From contig NZ_AP026671.1 of the NCBI RefSeq assembly GCF_027946175.1, positions 372,001 through 436,000 of the forward strand: DNA of 64,000 bases. Reading direction: 5' to 3'. The notes below the pieces were generated by a model that was not told the DNA's origin, searched no databases, and worked only from the letters and a program-made list of their open reading frames with translations. The stretch comes from Nitratiruptor tergarcus DSM 16512 (GTDB lineage Bacteria > Campylobacterota > Campylobacteria > Campylobacterales > Nitratiruptoraceae). The position numbers and the translations under genes are program-made. Positions 8,139 to 16,554 of the stretch are shown one piece after another (within the stretch, counting starts at the first letter, position 1; every line of letters starts with the position of its first letter).

Positions 8139-11100
8139 ATGAAGCCAAACTTTACCCATCTGCATCTACATACTGAGTACTCCCTCCTTGATGGTGCTAA
8201 TAAAATAAAAGCATTAGCAAAGAAGGCCAAAGAGCTTGGAATGAGTGCAGTAGCCATGACAGATCATGGCAATATGTTCGGAGCAATTGATTTTTATAAA
8301 ACGATGAAGGCTGAAGGGCTCAAGCCCATTATTGGAATGGAAGCTTATTTACATAATTCCGATGAACTTGGCGATAAATCTACAAGACAACGCTTTCACT
8401 TATGTCTCTTTGCAAAAAATGAAACCGGCTATAAAAATTTAATGTTTTTAAGCTCTATGAGCTATATTGAGGGCTTTTACTACTATCCAAGAATAAATAA
8501 AAAACTTTTGGCCAAGCACTCTGAAGGACTTATTTGCACAAGTGCCTGCTTGCAAGGGGAGGTAAATTGGCACCTCAATACCAATGAGCGAAACACCAAA
8601 TTTGGCGCAAAAGGGTATGAAGAGGCAAAAAAGATAGCACTATGGTATAAAGAGGTTTTTGGAGATGATTTTTATTTAGAGCTTATGCGCCATGGCATAG
8701 GCGATCAACAAGCAATCGATGAGCAGATAATTAAGCTTAGTTTAGAAACTGGTATTAAAATTATAGCAACGAACGATACCCACTATTTAGAAAAAGATGA
8801 TGCAGAGCCCCATGAAGCCTTTATGTGTATTGCTATGAACAAGCTCTATGACGATCCAAAGAGGCTTCGCCATAGTGTACATGAGTTTTATCTCAAATCT
8901 CCCGAAGAGATTGCAAAACTCTATGCTGATATTCCAGAAGCTTTGGAAAATACGCAAGAGATCGTAGATAAGTGCAATCTTGAGCTCAACCTTGGAAATC
9001 CAACGCCTCCAAATTTCAAGTTTACAGTAGAGTATGCAAAAGAGTACGGAATTGAGGTTCCAAAAAGCGATCGATATAGCTTTGAAAATGATGAGGTACT
9101 CTTTGAGCATATCTGTAAAGAGGGTTTACAAAAAAGGCTTGAGTATATCCCAAAAGAGGAGCATCAAAAGTATTGGGAGAGGCTCCAACATGAGATTGAT
9201 ATCATAAAGAAGATGAAATTTCCAGGATATATGATAATAGTCTGGGACTTTGTGCGAGAAGCTAAAAAACGGGGTATTCCAGTGGGGCCTGGGAGGGGAA
9301 GTGCAGCAGGAAGCCTTGTGGCTTATGCCATGGGAATTACAGATATAGATCCGCTCAAATATAGTCTCCTTTTTGAGCGGTTTTTAAATCCAGAGCGGGT
9401 AAGTATGCCAGATATCGATATGGACTTTTGTCAAGAGCGTAGAGGTGAAATCATTGATTATGTTGTGCAAAAGTATGGAAGATATAATGTTGCGCAAGTT
9501 ATTACCTTTGGTACGCTGCTTGCAAAAGGAGTAATTCGTGATGTAGCAAGAGTATTGGGACTCAGTTACAATGACGGGGATCGCATGGCAAAGCTTATCC
9601 CTGATAAGCTTGGTATTACTCTCAAAGAAGCCTATGAGCAAGAGCCAAAGATAAAAGAGCTTATTGAAAGTGATCCAAAATTTGAGAGAGTGTGGCGGTT
9701 TGCTCTGGCTTTGGAGGGGCTGAAACGCAATGCAGGAATGCACGCAGCTGGTGTGGTTATCAGTAATGAAGAGCTATGGCATAAAACTCCTCTTTATAAA
9801 CCAGCAGGTGAAGAGACGATTGTGACGCAATATTCACTTAACTTCTTAGAAGATGTGGATTTAATCAAGTTTGACTTTTTGGGCTTGAAGACGTTGACAG
9901 TAATTGATAATGCTGTGAAGTTAGTACAAAAGCGCTATGGCAAAAAGATAGATTGGAATGCGGTTGATCTTAATGATAAAAAAGTTTATGAGCTCATACA
10001 AAGTGGTCATACTTTAGGGCTCTTCCAGATAGAGTCTTCTGGTATGCAGCGTCTTAATGCAAGACTCAAACCGACCACTTTTGAAGATATTATTGCGGTG
10101 CTTGCACTCTATCGTCCAGGTCCTATGGAATCAGGAATGCTTGATGATTTTATTGAGCGAAAGCATGGACGTAAAAAGGTTTACTATCCATTTGAAGAGG
10201 TGAGTTTTGATGAGCTAAAAGAGACGCTCGAGCCAACCTATGGGATGATTGTTTATCAAGAGCAGGTCATGCAGATTGTGCAGACGATTGGTGGATTTAG
10301 CCTTGGTGAAGCAGACATCATACGCCGTGCGATGGGAAAGAAAAAGCGTGATTTGATGGAAGAGTATAAGCGAGATTTTGTCAAAAGAGCAAGTGAACGA
10401 GGGTATGATCCAAAAAAAGCTGAAATACTCTTTGAGCTTATAGAAAAGTTTGCAGGGTATGGATTTAACAAGTCCCACTCTGCAGCTTATGCAATGATTA
10501 CATTTCAAACAGCATATCTCAAAGCTTACTATCCCCAAGAGTTTATGGCAGCACTTCTTACCAGTGAGCAGGATAATACTGATAAGATTGTTAAGTATGT
10601 GGATGAAGTAAGACGCCTTGGCATTAAACTGCTTCCACCTGATGTAAAGAGATCGAGCCTTGAGTTTAGTGCTACTACAATTGATGGAGAAGATGTCATA
10701 CTCTTTGGACTAGGAGCAATCAAAGGTGTAGGAAAAACAGCGGTACTCTCCATCCTTGAAGCAAGAGCAGAAGGAAAGTTTCAAGATATAGACGACTTTT
10801 TGCAGCGTATAGATCCTAATAAAGTGAATAAAAAGGTTCTAGAATCGCTCATAAAATCTGGAGCAATGGATAGCTTTGGCTATAGTCGCAGGACACTTTT
10901 ACTCAATATTGAAAGAATAGTAGAAACATCCCATGAGATTGCAAGAGCTAAAAAAATGGCAGAAAACTCTCTCTTCGGTGATGCACAAGAGCTCATAGAT
11001 ATTAAGTTGGAGCTAGATGATAAGGGAGAGTATGAGCTCAAGCAGATACTTGAATTTGAAAAAGAGACTTTAGGTTTTTATGTATCTGGTCACCCACTTG

Positions 11101-11663
11101 ATGATTTTAGAAAAGAGCTTGAGCAGATAAGTTATACACTCTCAAGTGATCTTGAAAATATTGCTGACTCTTCAGAAGCACTTTTTGTTGGAAAAGTTGA
11201 GGAGATAAAGACAAAAATAAGCAACAAGGGCAATAAGTTTGGTATCGTCAATATTATGGATTTGCACGGTAATATTGAGATAATGCTCTTTAGTGATAAA
11301 CTTGAAGAGCTTGAGCAAATGGATCTGGAAAAACCTGTAGCTTTTAAAGTCTATGTGACGAAGAATGATAGTTTCACACGCATACGATGTGATAAAATCA
11401 TGAGCCTTGAAGAGGCCAAAAGAGAAAAGGTCAATACTACTATAGAAGAGCGGTATGAAGAGCCACTTATTATAAAACTGCAGCTTACACATGAATTGCA
11501 ACGCCTTGAAGAGCTTTATAATCTTGCCATGCGTCACCCTGGCAAAAAACCTCTCAAACTTGTAATTATGTCGAAACTCCAAGAGGTTGAAATAGAGTCA
11601 CAAGTGTGTGTTAATAGTGAGTTTGCTAAAGAGGTACAGAGCTTAGGTATACAGGTGGCCTAA
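8139..11663 (+). CDS. dnaE: DNA polymerase III alpha subunit
   Basis: This 1174-residue protein is the replicative polymerase. It begins with the PHP domain (FTHLHLHTEYSLLDGA). The polymerase palm carries PDIDMDF near residue 427, with two catalytic aspartates, and GPGRGSAAGSLVAY just before it. Finger and helix-hairpin-helix regions follow (GFNKSHSAAYAMI, then FGLGAIKGVGK), and a C-terminal OB domain (FVGKVEEIKTK) ends the conserved part. Length agrees with DnaE1 of related bacteria. The ATG follows TTGGAGAG. It is a single gene, convergent with and overlapping by four bases the DUF234 gene on the other strand. Confidence 0.98.
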   Translation: MKPNFTHLHLHTEYSLLDGANKIKALAKKAKELGMSAVAMTDHGNMFGAIDFYKTMKAEGLKPIIGMEAYLHNSDELGDKSTRQRFHLCLFAKNETGYKNLMFLSSMSYIEGFYYYPRINKKLLAKHSEGLICTSACLQGEVNWHLNTNERNTKFGAKGYEEAKKIALWYKEVFGDDFYLELMRHGIGDQQAIDEQIIKLSLETGIKIIATNDTHYLEKDDAEPHEAFMCIAMNKLYDDPKRLRHSVHEFYLKSPEEIAKLYADIPEALENTQEIVDKCNLELNLGNPTPPNFKFTVEYAKEYGIEVPKSDRYSFENDEVLFEHICKEGLQKRLEYIPKEEHQKYWERLQHEIDIIKKMKFPGYMIIVWDFVREAKKRGIPVGPGRGSAAGSLVAYAMGITDIDPLKYSLLFERFLNPERVSMPDIDMDFCQERRGEIIDYVVQKYGRYNVAQVITFGTLLAKGVIRDVARVLGLSYNDGDRMAKLIPDKLGITLKEAYEQEPKIKELIESDPKFERVWRFALALEGLKRNAGMHAAGVVISNEELWHKTPLYKPAGEETIVTQYSLNFLEDVDLIKFDFLGLKTLTVIDNAVKLVQKRYGKKIDWNAVDLNDKKVYELIQSGHTLGLFQIESSGMQRLNARLKPTTFEDIIAVLALYRPGPMESGMLDDFIERKHGRKKVYYPFEEVSFDELKETLEPTYGMIVYQEQVMQIVQTIGGFSLGEADIIRRAMGKKKRDLMEEYKRDFVKRASERGYDPKKAEILFELIEKFAGYGFNKSHSAAYAMITFQTAYLKAYYPQEFMAALLTSEQDNTDKIVKYVDEVRRLGIKLLPPDVKRSSLEFSATTIDGEDVILFGLGAIKGVGKTAVLSILEARAEGKFQDIDDFLQRIDPNKVNKKVLESLIKSGAMDSFGYSRRTLLLNIERIVETSHEIARAKKMAENSLFGDAQELIDIKLELDDKGEYELKQILEFEKETLGFYVSGHPLDDFRKELEQISYTLSSDLENIADSSEALFVGKVEEIKTKISNKGNKFGIVNIMDLHGNIEIMLFSDKLEELEQMDLEKPVAFKVYVTKNDSFTRIRCDKIMSLEEAKREKVNTTIEERYEEPLIIKLQLTHELQRLEELYNLAMRHPGKKPLKLVIMSKLQEVEIESQVCVNSEFAKEVQSLGIQVA

Positions 11664-12568
11664 AATTCAAAAGAGTAGGGCTTTTTCTCTCTTTTTTTAT
11701 ACGCTTTTTTTTCGCTCCACTCCTTAAAATCTTCAAGATCAAAGAGGAGTAGGTTCTTGTCTTGAGATTTAAGAAGTTCATTGGAAAAGCTGCTTTTTGA
11801 AAAGAGCGCATAGAGTTTTGGTGTAAACCCAGCTATAGCGCTCTTTTTTTGTAAAGCCGTGAGAGTTTTTTTGCAAATTTTACTATTTTTCCATTTGCAT
11901 TCACCAACTATGACTTCGTTGTGTGGGAGTTCAAGTAAAATATCTATCTCTACTTTATGATCCCAGTAGCTTCCAGAGCTGAGAGCTTCAGGAAAACGCT
12001 CAAGCAGGAGTTCATTAGAGAGTTCTTCAAAGGTGAGACTGACAAAGTTGTCTAAATCTCCTAAGATAAACTCCATCACTTTATCATATTTGTGTTGTAT
12101 TATTAAATCAAACGATGGATAGATATAACGATACCAAAAGCGCAAAAAAGGCTTTTGGAAGCGGATTTTATTTTGAATACGGTATCGACGAAGATGCTTT
12201 TTGAGTTTTTGTTTAGGATGGGTTTTTTGAGGAAATTTTTCTCGTGAAACCTCTCTTTTTATAAGATTTTGATTGAATAATTCTTGAAGATTTTTATATC
12301 CCTCTCTTTCATGTGTATAACTTTTTTTAATGGCAGAATCTATTTTGCGATCTCCTGTTGCAAAAAGTGAGAGGAGATGCTCATTTTGTATCTGTAAATT
12401 AGCTGCTATTTTTTCACTGTTGTAGAGTATATGTTCTATATTGTGTATAAGGGGTTTACCAAAATCGATAAAAGATGTATATCCTCCAAATAGAGCATAA
12501 AACTCTATTGCTTTTTCAACTTCATTACGGTCGAAATATTTATAGACTTGCTGAAAAGCTCTTTTTAT
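11660..12568 (-). CDS. DUF234 domain protein with non-canonical (ATA) start
   Basis: The frame is open for 302 codons, with a C-terminal DUF234 nuclease-like region: FLRFWYRYIYP, then GSYWDHKVEIDILLE and IVGECKWKN, a PD-(D/E)XK-like D ... ExK layout, ending FSKSSFSNEL. The N-terminal half (AIEFYALFGGY ... FATGDRKIDSAIKKSYTHEREGY) matches stand-alone DUF234 proteins of Campylobacterota, including a winged-helix-like part. No ATG, GTG or TTG occurs in frame before residue ~142. An AAAGG site at 12575-12579 lies six bases upstream of an in-frame ATA, directly after an in-frame TGA, so ATA is the best candidate start. A mutated start or an undetected frameshift is the alternative. The biological role of DUF234 is unknown to me. 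Confidence 0.7.
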   Translation of the reverse strand: MKRAFQQVYKYFDRNEVEKAIEFYALFGGYTSFIDFGKPLIHNIEHILYNSEKIAANLQIQNEHLLSLFATGDRKIDSAIKKSYTHEREGYKNLQELFNQNLIKREVSREKFPQKTHPKQKLKKHLRRYRIQNKIRFQKPFLRFWYRYIYPSFDLIIQHKYDKVMEFILGDLDNFVSLTFEELSNELLLERFPEALSSGSYWDHKVEIDILLELPHNEVIVGECKWKNSKICKKTLTALQKKSAIAGFTPKLYALFSKSSFSNELLKSQDKNLLLFDLEDFKEWSEKKAYKKREKKPYSFEF

Positions 12569-12615
12569 TGTTCACCTTTAAGTGGTTTGATATAATTATA
12601 ACAAAAAGGTTAAGG

Positions 12616-13278
12616 ATGAAAAAGCTTTTAGCTCTTTTTTTCTTTACTGCATTTGTATGGAGTAGTGAAGATTCAATATTGATAAATGCTGCTAATACCC
12701 TTGATAGATTTATGGCGATTCCAGAAGAGCGTATTCCTCCAAAACTTCTATCACGAGCTCAAGCTATTGCTATTATTCCAAATCTTATTCGAGCAGGATT
12801 TGTAGCTGGTGCGCGATATGGGAAGGGAGTACTATTTTTCAAACAAAAAGATAATTGGAGCGATCCAATATTTATCAAAATGTATGGCGCAAGTTTGGGG
12901 TGGCAGATAGGTTTAGAAAGTATTGATGTGATTTTAGTGTTTGTAGATAGGAGTGCTGCTTCAAAAGTATTGCAAAATGGAATTACATTAGCTGCTGATA
13001 CTTCAATAGCTGTTGGACCGGTTGGCAGAGCAGGAATGGTGGGGGCAGCTACAAAGTTTAAAGCACAAATCTATTCATATTCAAGGAGTATGGGTGCATA
13101 TATTGGTGTAGCATTGGCTGGCTCTACTCTTGAAATAGATTATGATGCAAATCAGCGCTTTTATGGATGTGATCCGCAAAAAATCTACAGCATTATAAAT
13201 GGTGAATGCAATAAAAAGAGTGAATTTGTACGTATACTCAAAAATAAGTTGCGAGAATACAGCTCATGGCAAGAGTAA
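12616..13278 (+). CDS. Secreted SYLF-domain (Ysc84/DUF500) protein
   Basis: A signal peptide (residues 1-17, LLALFFFTAFVWS) precedes a SYLF domain spanning almost the whole 220-residue protein. It has the typical pattern IPPKLLSRAQAIAIIP, GFVAGARYGKGVLF, GASLGWQIGLESIDVILVF and GPVGRAG. SYLF domains bind phosphoinositides in eukaryotes; bacterial members are periplasmic proteins of unknown purpose. The ATG follows AAGGTTAAGG. It overlaps the next gene by 13 bases and so belongs to a three-gene operon with a zinc-ribbon protein and archaemetzincin. The divergent spacer to the DUF234 gene is under 50 bases. Confidence 0.9.
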   Translation: MKKLLALFFFTAFVWSSEDSILINAANTLDRFMAIPEERIPPKLLSRAQAIAIIPNLIRAGFVAGARYGKGVLFFKQKDNWSDPIFIKMYGASLGWQIGLESIDVILVFVDRSAASKVLQNGITLAADTSIAVGPVGRAGMVGAATKFKAQIYSYSRSMGAYIGVALAGSTLEIDYDANQRFYGCDPQKIYSIINGECNKKSEFVRILKNKLREYSSWQE

Positions 13279-13475
13279 AGAGACGAAAACCTTTTGCTCC
13301 TAGATGTAGAGTTTGTCGTACCAATAGATATGTTGTTCCAGTAGTATATGGTTTTGTTAATGATGATCTTATAGAAAAAGAGCATCAAGGACTGCTGAAA
13401 ATTGGAGGAGTGGCAAGAATGGTTGAAGCACCTAATTGGTACTGCAAAGAGTGTGGAAATGAGTTTTTACGATGA
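13266..13475 (+). CDS. Small zinc-ribbon-like protein
   Basis: The 69-residue product has two CxxC pairs, CRVC at residues 14-17 and CKEC near residues 60-63, arranged as a zinc ribbon, and a basic N-terminus (MARVKRRKPF). The middle contains VYGFVNDDLIEKEHQG. It could bind nucleic acid or a protein partner; I do not recognise a named family. The start overlaps the SYLF gene and its stop overlaps the start of the archaemetzincin gene by four bases, so translation of the three is probably coupled. Confidence 0.8.
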   Translation: MARVKRRKPFAPRCRVCRTNRYVVPVVYGFVNDDLIEKEHQGLLKIGGVARMVEAPNWYCKECGNEFLR

Positions 13476-14023
13476 GAGAGTGCAATTTTAAAAGTATAAA
13501 GATAGTAAATTTTGATTGGAAAGATAAAGAGGGTTTAGCGTTTTTGCTTGTAAAACTGCAAGAGATTTTTCGTATACCCGTAACAATTGGTCCTCAAGCT
13601 TCACTTCCGCATAACGCTTTTAATGTTTTGCGAAAACAATACCTTGCTTCATCTTTCTTAGAGACATTGCTTTTATATAAACAAGATAAAGAGATCGTAC
13701 TAGGAGTTACTGCGCAAGATATTTATGAGCCAAACCTCAATTTTGTTTTTGGAGTTGCTACTCCTATCTATGCTGTAGCACTCATTTCCACGGCAAGACT
13801 GCATAATAGCTTTTACGGTTTGCCTGAAGATCGTAATCTTTTCCTCAAGCGTGTTATTACTGAAGCTGTGCATGAAATAGGCCATACATTAGGGCTCAAA
13901 CACTGCCCTAATCCTCACTGTGTAATGCATTTTTCAAATACATTAGCAGATACAGATGCAAAAAGATACAATTTTTGTTCCCAATGTTGGAAGAAAGTAG
14001 AAAAGGCTTTGTGTTTAACATGA
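13472..14023 (+). CDS. amzA: Archaemetzincin-type zinc metalloprotease
   Basis: The 183-residue protein holds the archaemetzincin signature: AVHEIGHTLGLKHC gives HExxHxxGxxH plus the adjacent cysteine, followed by NPHCVMHFS with the Met-turn, and a CSQC pair completing the second, structural zinc site. The N-terminal half has the expected core with LGVTAQDIY. No signal peptide is present, so it should act in the cytoplasm. Archaemetzincins are mostly archaeal with scattered bacterial occurrence; substrates are unclear. Co-occurrence with a SYLF protein and a zinc ribbon in one overlapping operon is notable. Confidence 0.92.
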   Translation: MRECNFKSIKIVNFDWKDKEGLAFLLVKLQEIFRIPVTIGPQASLPHNAFNVLRKQYLASSFLETLLLYKQDKEIVLGVTAQDIYEPNLNFVFGVATPIYAVALISTARLHNSFYGLPEDRNLFLKRVITEAVHEIGHTLGLKHCPNPHCVMHFSNTLADTDAKRYNFCSQCWKKVEKALCLT

Positions 14024-14033
14024 AAGAATTAAT

Positions 14034-14110
<77 letters not shown>

Positions 14111-14124
14111 TCATGAAAGCTATG

Positions 14125-14199
14125 TGGCTGGGGTGGGAGGATTCGAACCCCCGAATGGCGGGACCAAAACCCGCTGCCTTACCGCTTGGCGACACCCCA
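14125..14199 (-). tRNA. tRNA-Gln (TTG)
   Basis: A 75-base cloverleaf on the minus strand with acceptor TGGGGTG/CACCCCA, anticodon TTG, T-loop GTTCGAATC and encoded CCA. It is the first gene of a two-tRNA transcript, 14 bases before tRNA-fMet. Confidence 0.95.
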
Positions 14200-14232
14200 A
14201 TCTTGAAGGCTGTTTCGTTTAATTGCGGTGAA

Positions 14233-14261
14233 ATTATAAACGATTTTTTTTCCTTTGTCAA
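14233..14261 (-). promoter_or_regulatory. Consensus sigma70 promoter of the tRNA-Gln/fMet operon
   Basis: Read on the minus strand, a perfect TTGACA (14261-14256) is followed by exactly 17 bases and a perfect TATAAT (14238-14233), placing the start of transcription about 25-30 bases before tRNA-Gln. A full -35 is rare in Campylobacterota and indicates very strong, stable-RNA-type expression. Confidence 0.9.
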
Positions 14262-14266
14262 GGCTT

Positions 14267-14360
14267 TGTATAAGTCCAATACATATGGCACTCGTTGTAA
14301 TTTTTAAGAAGATATTGTACTAGAGATTTGAGATAAAGTGAATGTATAAGTTCAATACAC
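14267..14360. repeat. Pair of imperfect direct repeats carrying TGTAT-N7-ATACA palindromes
   Basis: The non-coding stretch 14200-14432 holds two similar blocks. The first, at 14267-14284, is TGTATAAGTCCAATACA; the second, at 14343-14359, is TGTATAAGTTCAATACA. Each is a short inverted repeat (TGTAT/ATACA) around a 7-base centre, and each is followed about 26-28 bases later by GTTGTAA and a T-run then AA. One lies directly upstream of the -35 of the tRNA promoter, the other upstream of the ribBA promoter, so they may be operator sites or the product of a small duplication. Confidence 0.5.
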
Positions 14361-14405
14361 AATGAAAAAGAGTTGTAACTGTTTTTAAATCATGTGTTAA
14401 TTGTG

Positions 14406-14411
14406 TATAAT
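14406..14411 (+). promoter_or_regulatory. Extended -10 box for ribBA
   Basis: TGTGTATAAT gives a perfect TATAAT 21 bases before the ribBA ATG, with GGAGG as ribosome site between. There is no room for a structured leader such as an FMN riboswitch between this promoter and the gene. Confidence 0.6.
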
Positions 14412-14432
14412 AAGCGAAAAAATGGAGGTTTT

Positions 14433-15452
14433 ATGCCTATCCAACGTGTCAAAGAAGCAATAGAAGAGATAAAGAAAGGGAATATGGTCGTAATGATAGA
14501 TGATGAAGATCGTGAAAATGAAGGGGATCTTGTCTATGCTGCGACATTTAGTACACCAGAAAAAGTAAATTTTATGGCAAGTGAAGCCAGAGGGCTTATC
14601 TGTGTTGCCATTTCAGATGATATTGCGAAGAGATTAGATTTAACGCCAATGGTTGCAAGAAACGATTCAGCACATGAGACGGCTTTTACAGTGAGTGTAG
14701 ATGCAAAAGAGGCAACAACTGGTATTTCAGCATTTGAGCGGGATATGACTATCAAGCTTCTTGCAAGTCCTCTGAGTACTCCACAAGATTTTGTACGTCC
14801 AGGACATATATTTCCTCTTATTGCAAAAAAGGGCGGAGTATTAGTCCGTACAGGGCATACTGAGGGTTCTGTGGATTTGTGTAAATTAGCAGGATTGCAG
14901 CCAGCTGCTGTGATATGTGAAATCATGAATCCGGATGGTACCATGGCACGAAGGGATAGTTTGGAGGATTTTGCAAGGAGTCACAATCTTAAAATTGTCT
15001 ATATTTCAGATATTGTTGAATATAGATTGCAAAATGAATTGCTCATTGAAGAGATAGCAAGCCAGGAGCTAGAATTTTTTGGTGTGAAGGTGGAAAAGAG
15101 GGATTTTCGTGATCATTTAGGTAATGTGCATACAGCAATCATTTTCTATTCCGCACAAGGAACAGCAAATGTAAAATTTCATAATGTTATGCCAGATCGT
15201 GATATGCTGCTCGATCAAAGACGATACACTTCACTTATCAATGCTATAGAGTTTTTGAAAAAAAACAGTGGCGTTCTCATTTTTCTTGATAGTCAAAGAG
15301 TAAGCGATCAGACAAAAGAGTTTGGAATTGGAGCGCAAATCCTCAAAGCAATAGGGGTGCATAATATTCGGCTCCTTACATCACAAAAGGGAAGAGAATT
15401 TATAGGGCTTGGAGGTTTTGGACTCGATATTGTTGAAGAGATTGAACTTTGA
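14433..15452 (+). CDS. ribB: 3,4-dihydroxy-2-butanone 4-phosphate synthase with decayed GTP cyclohydrolase II domain
   Basis: Residues 1-200 are a complete RibB domain: MIDDEDRENEGDLVYAA, then HTEGSVDLCKLAG, with the acidic and histidine residues needed to convert ribulose 5-phosphate for riboflavin synthesis. Residues 205-339 align in general shape with GTP cyclohydrolase II (FGIGAQILKAIGV, LLTSQKGR). They contain no cysteine at all, so the three zinc-ligand cysteines of the RCDCG region are gone and KFHNVMPDRDM stands there instead. Such decayed RibBA fusions are known in Campylobacterota, where a separate ribA supplies the activity. The ATG at 14433 follows GGAGG; the earlier in-frame ATG lies at the predicted promoter and is rejected. 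Confidence 0.92.
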   Translation: MPIQRVKEAIEEIKKGNMVVMIDDEDRENEGDLVYAATFSTPEKVNFMASEARGLICVAISDDIAKRLDLTPMVARNDSAHETAFTVSVDAKEATTGISAFERDMTIKLLASPLSTPQDFVRPGHIFPLIAKKGGVLVRTGHTEGSVDLCKLAGLQPAAVICEIMNPDGTMARRDSLEDFARSHNLKIVYISDIVEYRLQNELLIEEIASQELEFFGVKVEKRDFRDHLGNVHTAIIFYSAQGTANVKFHNVMPDRDMLLDQRRYTSLINAIEFLKKNSGVLIFLDSQRVSDQTKEFGIGAQILKAIGVHNIRLLTSQKGREFIGLGGFGLDIVEEIEL

Positions 15453-15478
15453 TGAAATAAGAGGTTTAAAGAGAGGAT

Positions 15479-16180
15479 ATGAAGAAAATTATTGGAATTT
15501 TTACTAGTTGTAGCTTGTTTGTAAATGCTGCGGCAATAAAGACCCATACAGAACTTGCGTATATGCAAACAGGTGGAAATACTGATACAAAAACTTTTGG
15601 ACTTAACTTTAAAGGTGAGAAAAAGTTAGGAGTGCACTCTAAATTGTCTTTGAACTTAGAAGCTGCTTATGCTCAAGAGAACGGGGCTGAAACAAAAAAC
15701 TCTTGGCTTATAGAGACAAACTACTACCATATATTATCGCAAAAACTCGATTTTAGCTATTTAGTTGGATACAAAAACGATAGATTTTCAGGCTTTGAGT
15801 ATCAACTCTATACTGGGCCAGGGGTAAATTATAAAGCATGGAAAAATCAAAAAGGCGACTTACAGACCTCTTTGAATATTCTCTATGCCATTGATAGTAT
15901 AGAAAATGGTGAAAAGAACAAATATACATCTGCACGAGCTGGTTTGCTTTTTACATATTACATCTATAAAAATCTCAAATTTGTAGAAGATGCCAACATC
16001 CGTACGCAGTTTTCAGATCTGCAAAACTACTTTTTATATTCAAAATCTTCTATCTATTCAAAAATTAGTACTTTGCTCTCTCTTGGATTAAGTTATAAAA
16101 TAGAATATCAAAATAGAGCGCCAGATGCGCGTAAAAATACTGATACCACATTTATGGTGTCTTTGGTTGTGGATTGGTGA
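15479..16180 (+). CDS. DUF481 outer-membrane beta-barrel protein (YdiY-like)
   Basis: A signal peptide (about residues 1-18, ending NAAA) is followed by amphipathic strands of a small outer-membrane barrel. The N-terminal TELAYMQTGGNTDTKTFGLNFKG matches the DUF481 hallmark TGNT/GGNTxxxTxxL, and the protein ends in an aromatic residue (VVDW), as porin-like barrels do. The family includes salt-induced YdiY; function is unknown. The stop overlaps the ATG of the thioesterase gene, so the two are co-translated. Confidence 0.85.
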   Translation: MKKIIGIFTSCSLFVNAAAIKTHTELAYMQTGGNTDTKTFGLNFKGEKKLGVHSKLSLNLEAAYAQENGAETKNSWLIETNYYHILSQKLDFSYLVGYKNDRFSGFEYQLYTGPGVNYKAWKNQKGDLQTSLNILYAIDSIENGEKNKYTSARAGLLFTYYIYKNLKFVEDANIRTQFSDLQNYFLYSKSSIYSKISTLLSLGLSYKIEYQNRAPDARKNTDTTFMVSLVVDW

Positions 16181-16554
16181 TGAAGTTACGCATATATTAT
16201 GAAGATGTGGATATCGGTGGTATTGTATATCACACTAAATATATCAACTTTTGTGAGAGAGCACGGAGTGAGATATTTTTTGCACAAGGGAAACTGCCTG
16301 TATTTGAAGAGTATCACTTTGTTGTGAAAAACTTGCAAGCCAATTTTTTGCAACCAGCATATTTTGGTGAGGAGATAGAAGTAAAAACGCAGTTAAAGCA
16401 GATGAAACGCACATCTCTTGTGCTTTTACAAGAAATTTATAGAGATCAAGAACTTCTTTTTACAATGGATATTACTCTTGTATGTCTCAAAAAAGATAAA
16501 ATTGCTAAAATTCCGCCATATTTTCTGGAGGTATTTGCTTCTCTTCAAAGCTAA
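16180..16554 (+). CDS. YbgC-like acyl-CoA thioesterase (hotdog fold)
   Basis: The 124-residue protein has the 4-hydroxybenzoyl-CoA thioesterase-like hotdog signature YYEDVDIGGIVYHTKYINFCERAR, with the catalytic Asp in YEDVD. YbgC homologues hydrolyse acyl-CoA or acyl-ACP and associate with phospholipid enzymes and the Tol-Pal system; no tol genes are seen here. In-frame TTG and GTG codons occur just upstream, but the ATG at 16180 overlapping the previous TGA is best. Its last 50 bases overlap the convergent gene at 16505-17686. Confidence 0.9.
   Translation: MKLRIYYEDVDIGGIVYHTKYINFCERARSEIFFAQGKLPVFEEYHFVVKNLQANFLQPAYFGEEIEVKTQLKQMKRTSLVLLQEIYRDQELLFTMDITLVCLKKDKIAKIPPYFLEVFASLQS

Noticed and set aside
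14267-14360. FMN riboswitch before ribBA
   Set aside because: No RFN-type conserved blocks are visible, and the predicted promoter leaves a leader of only about 15 bases.
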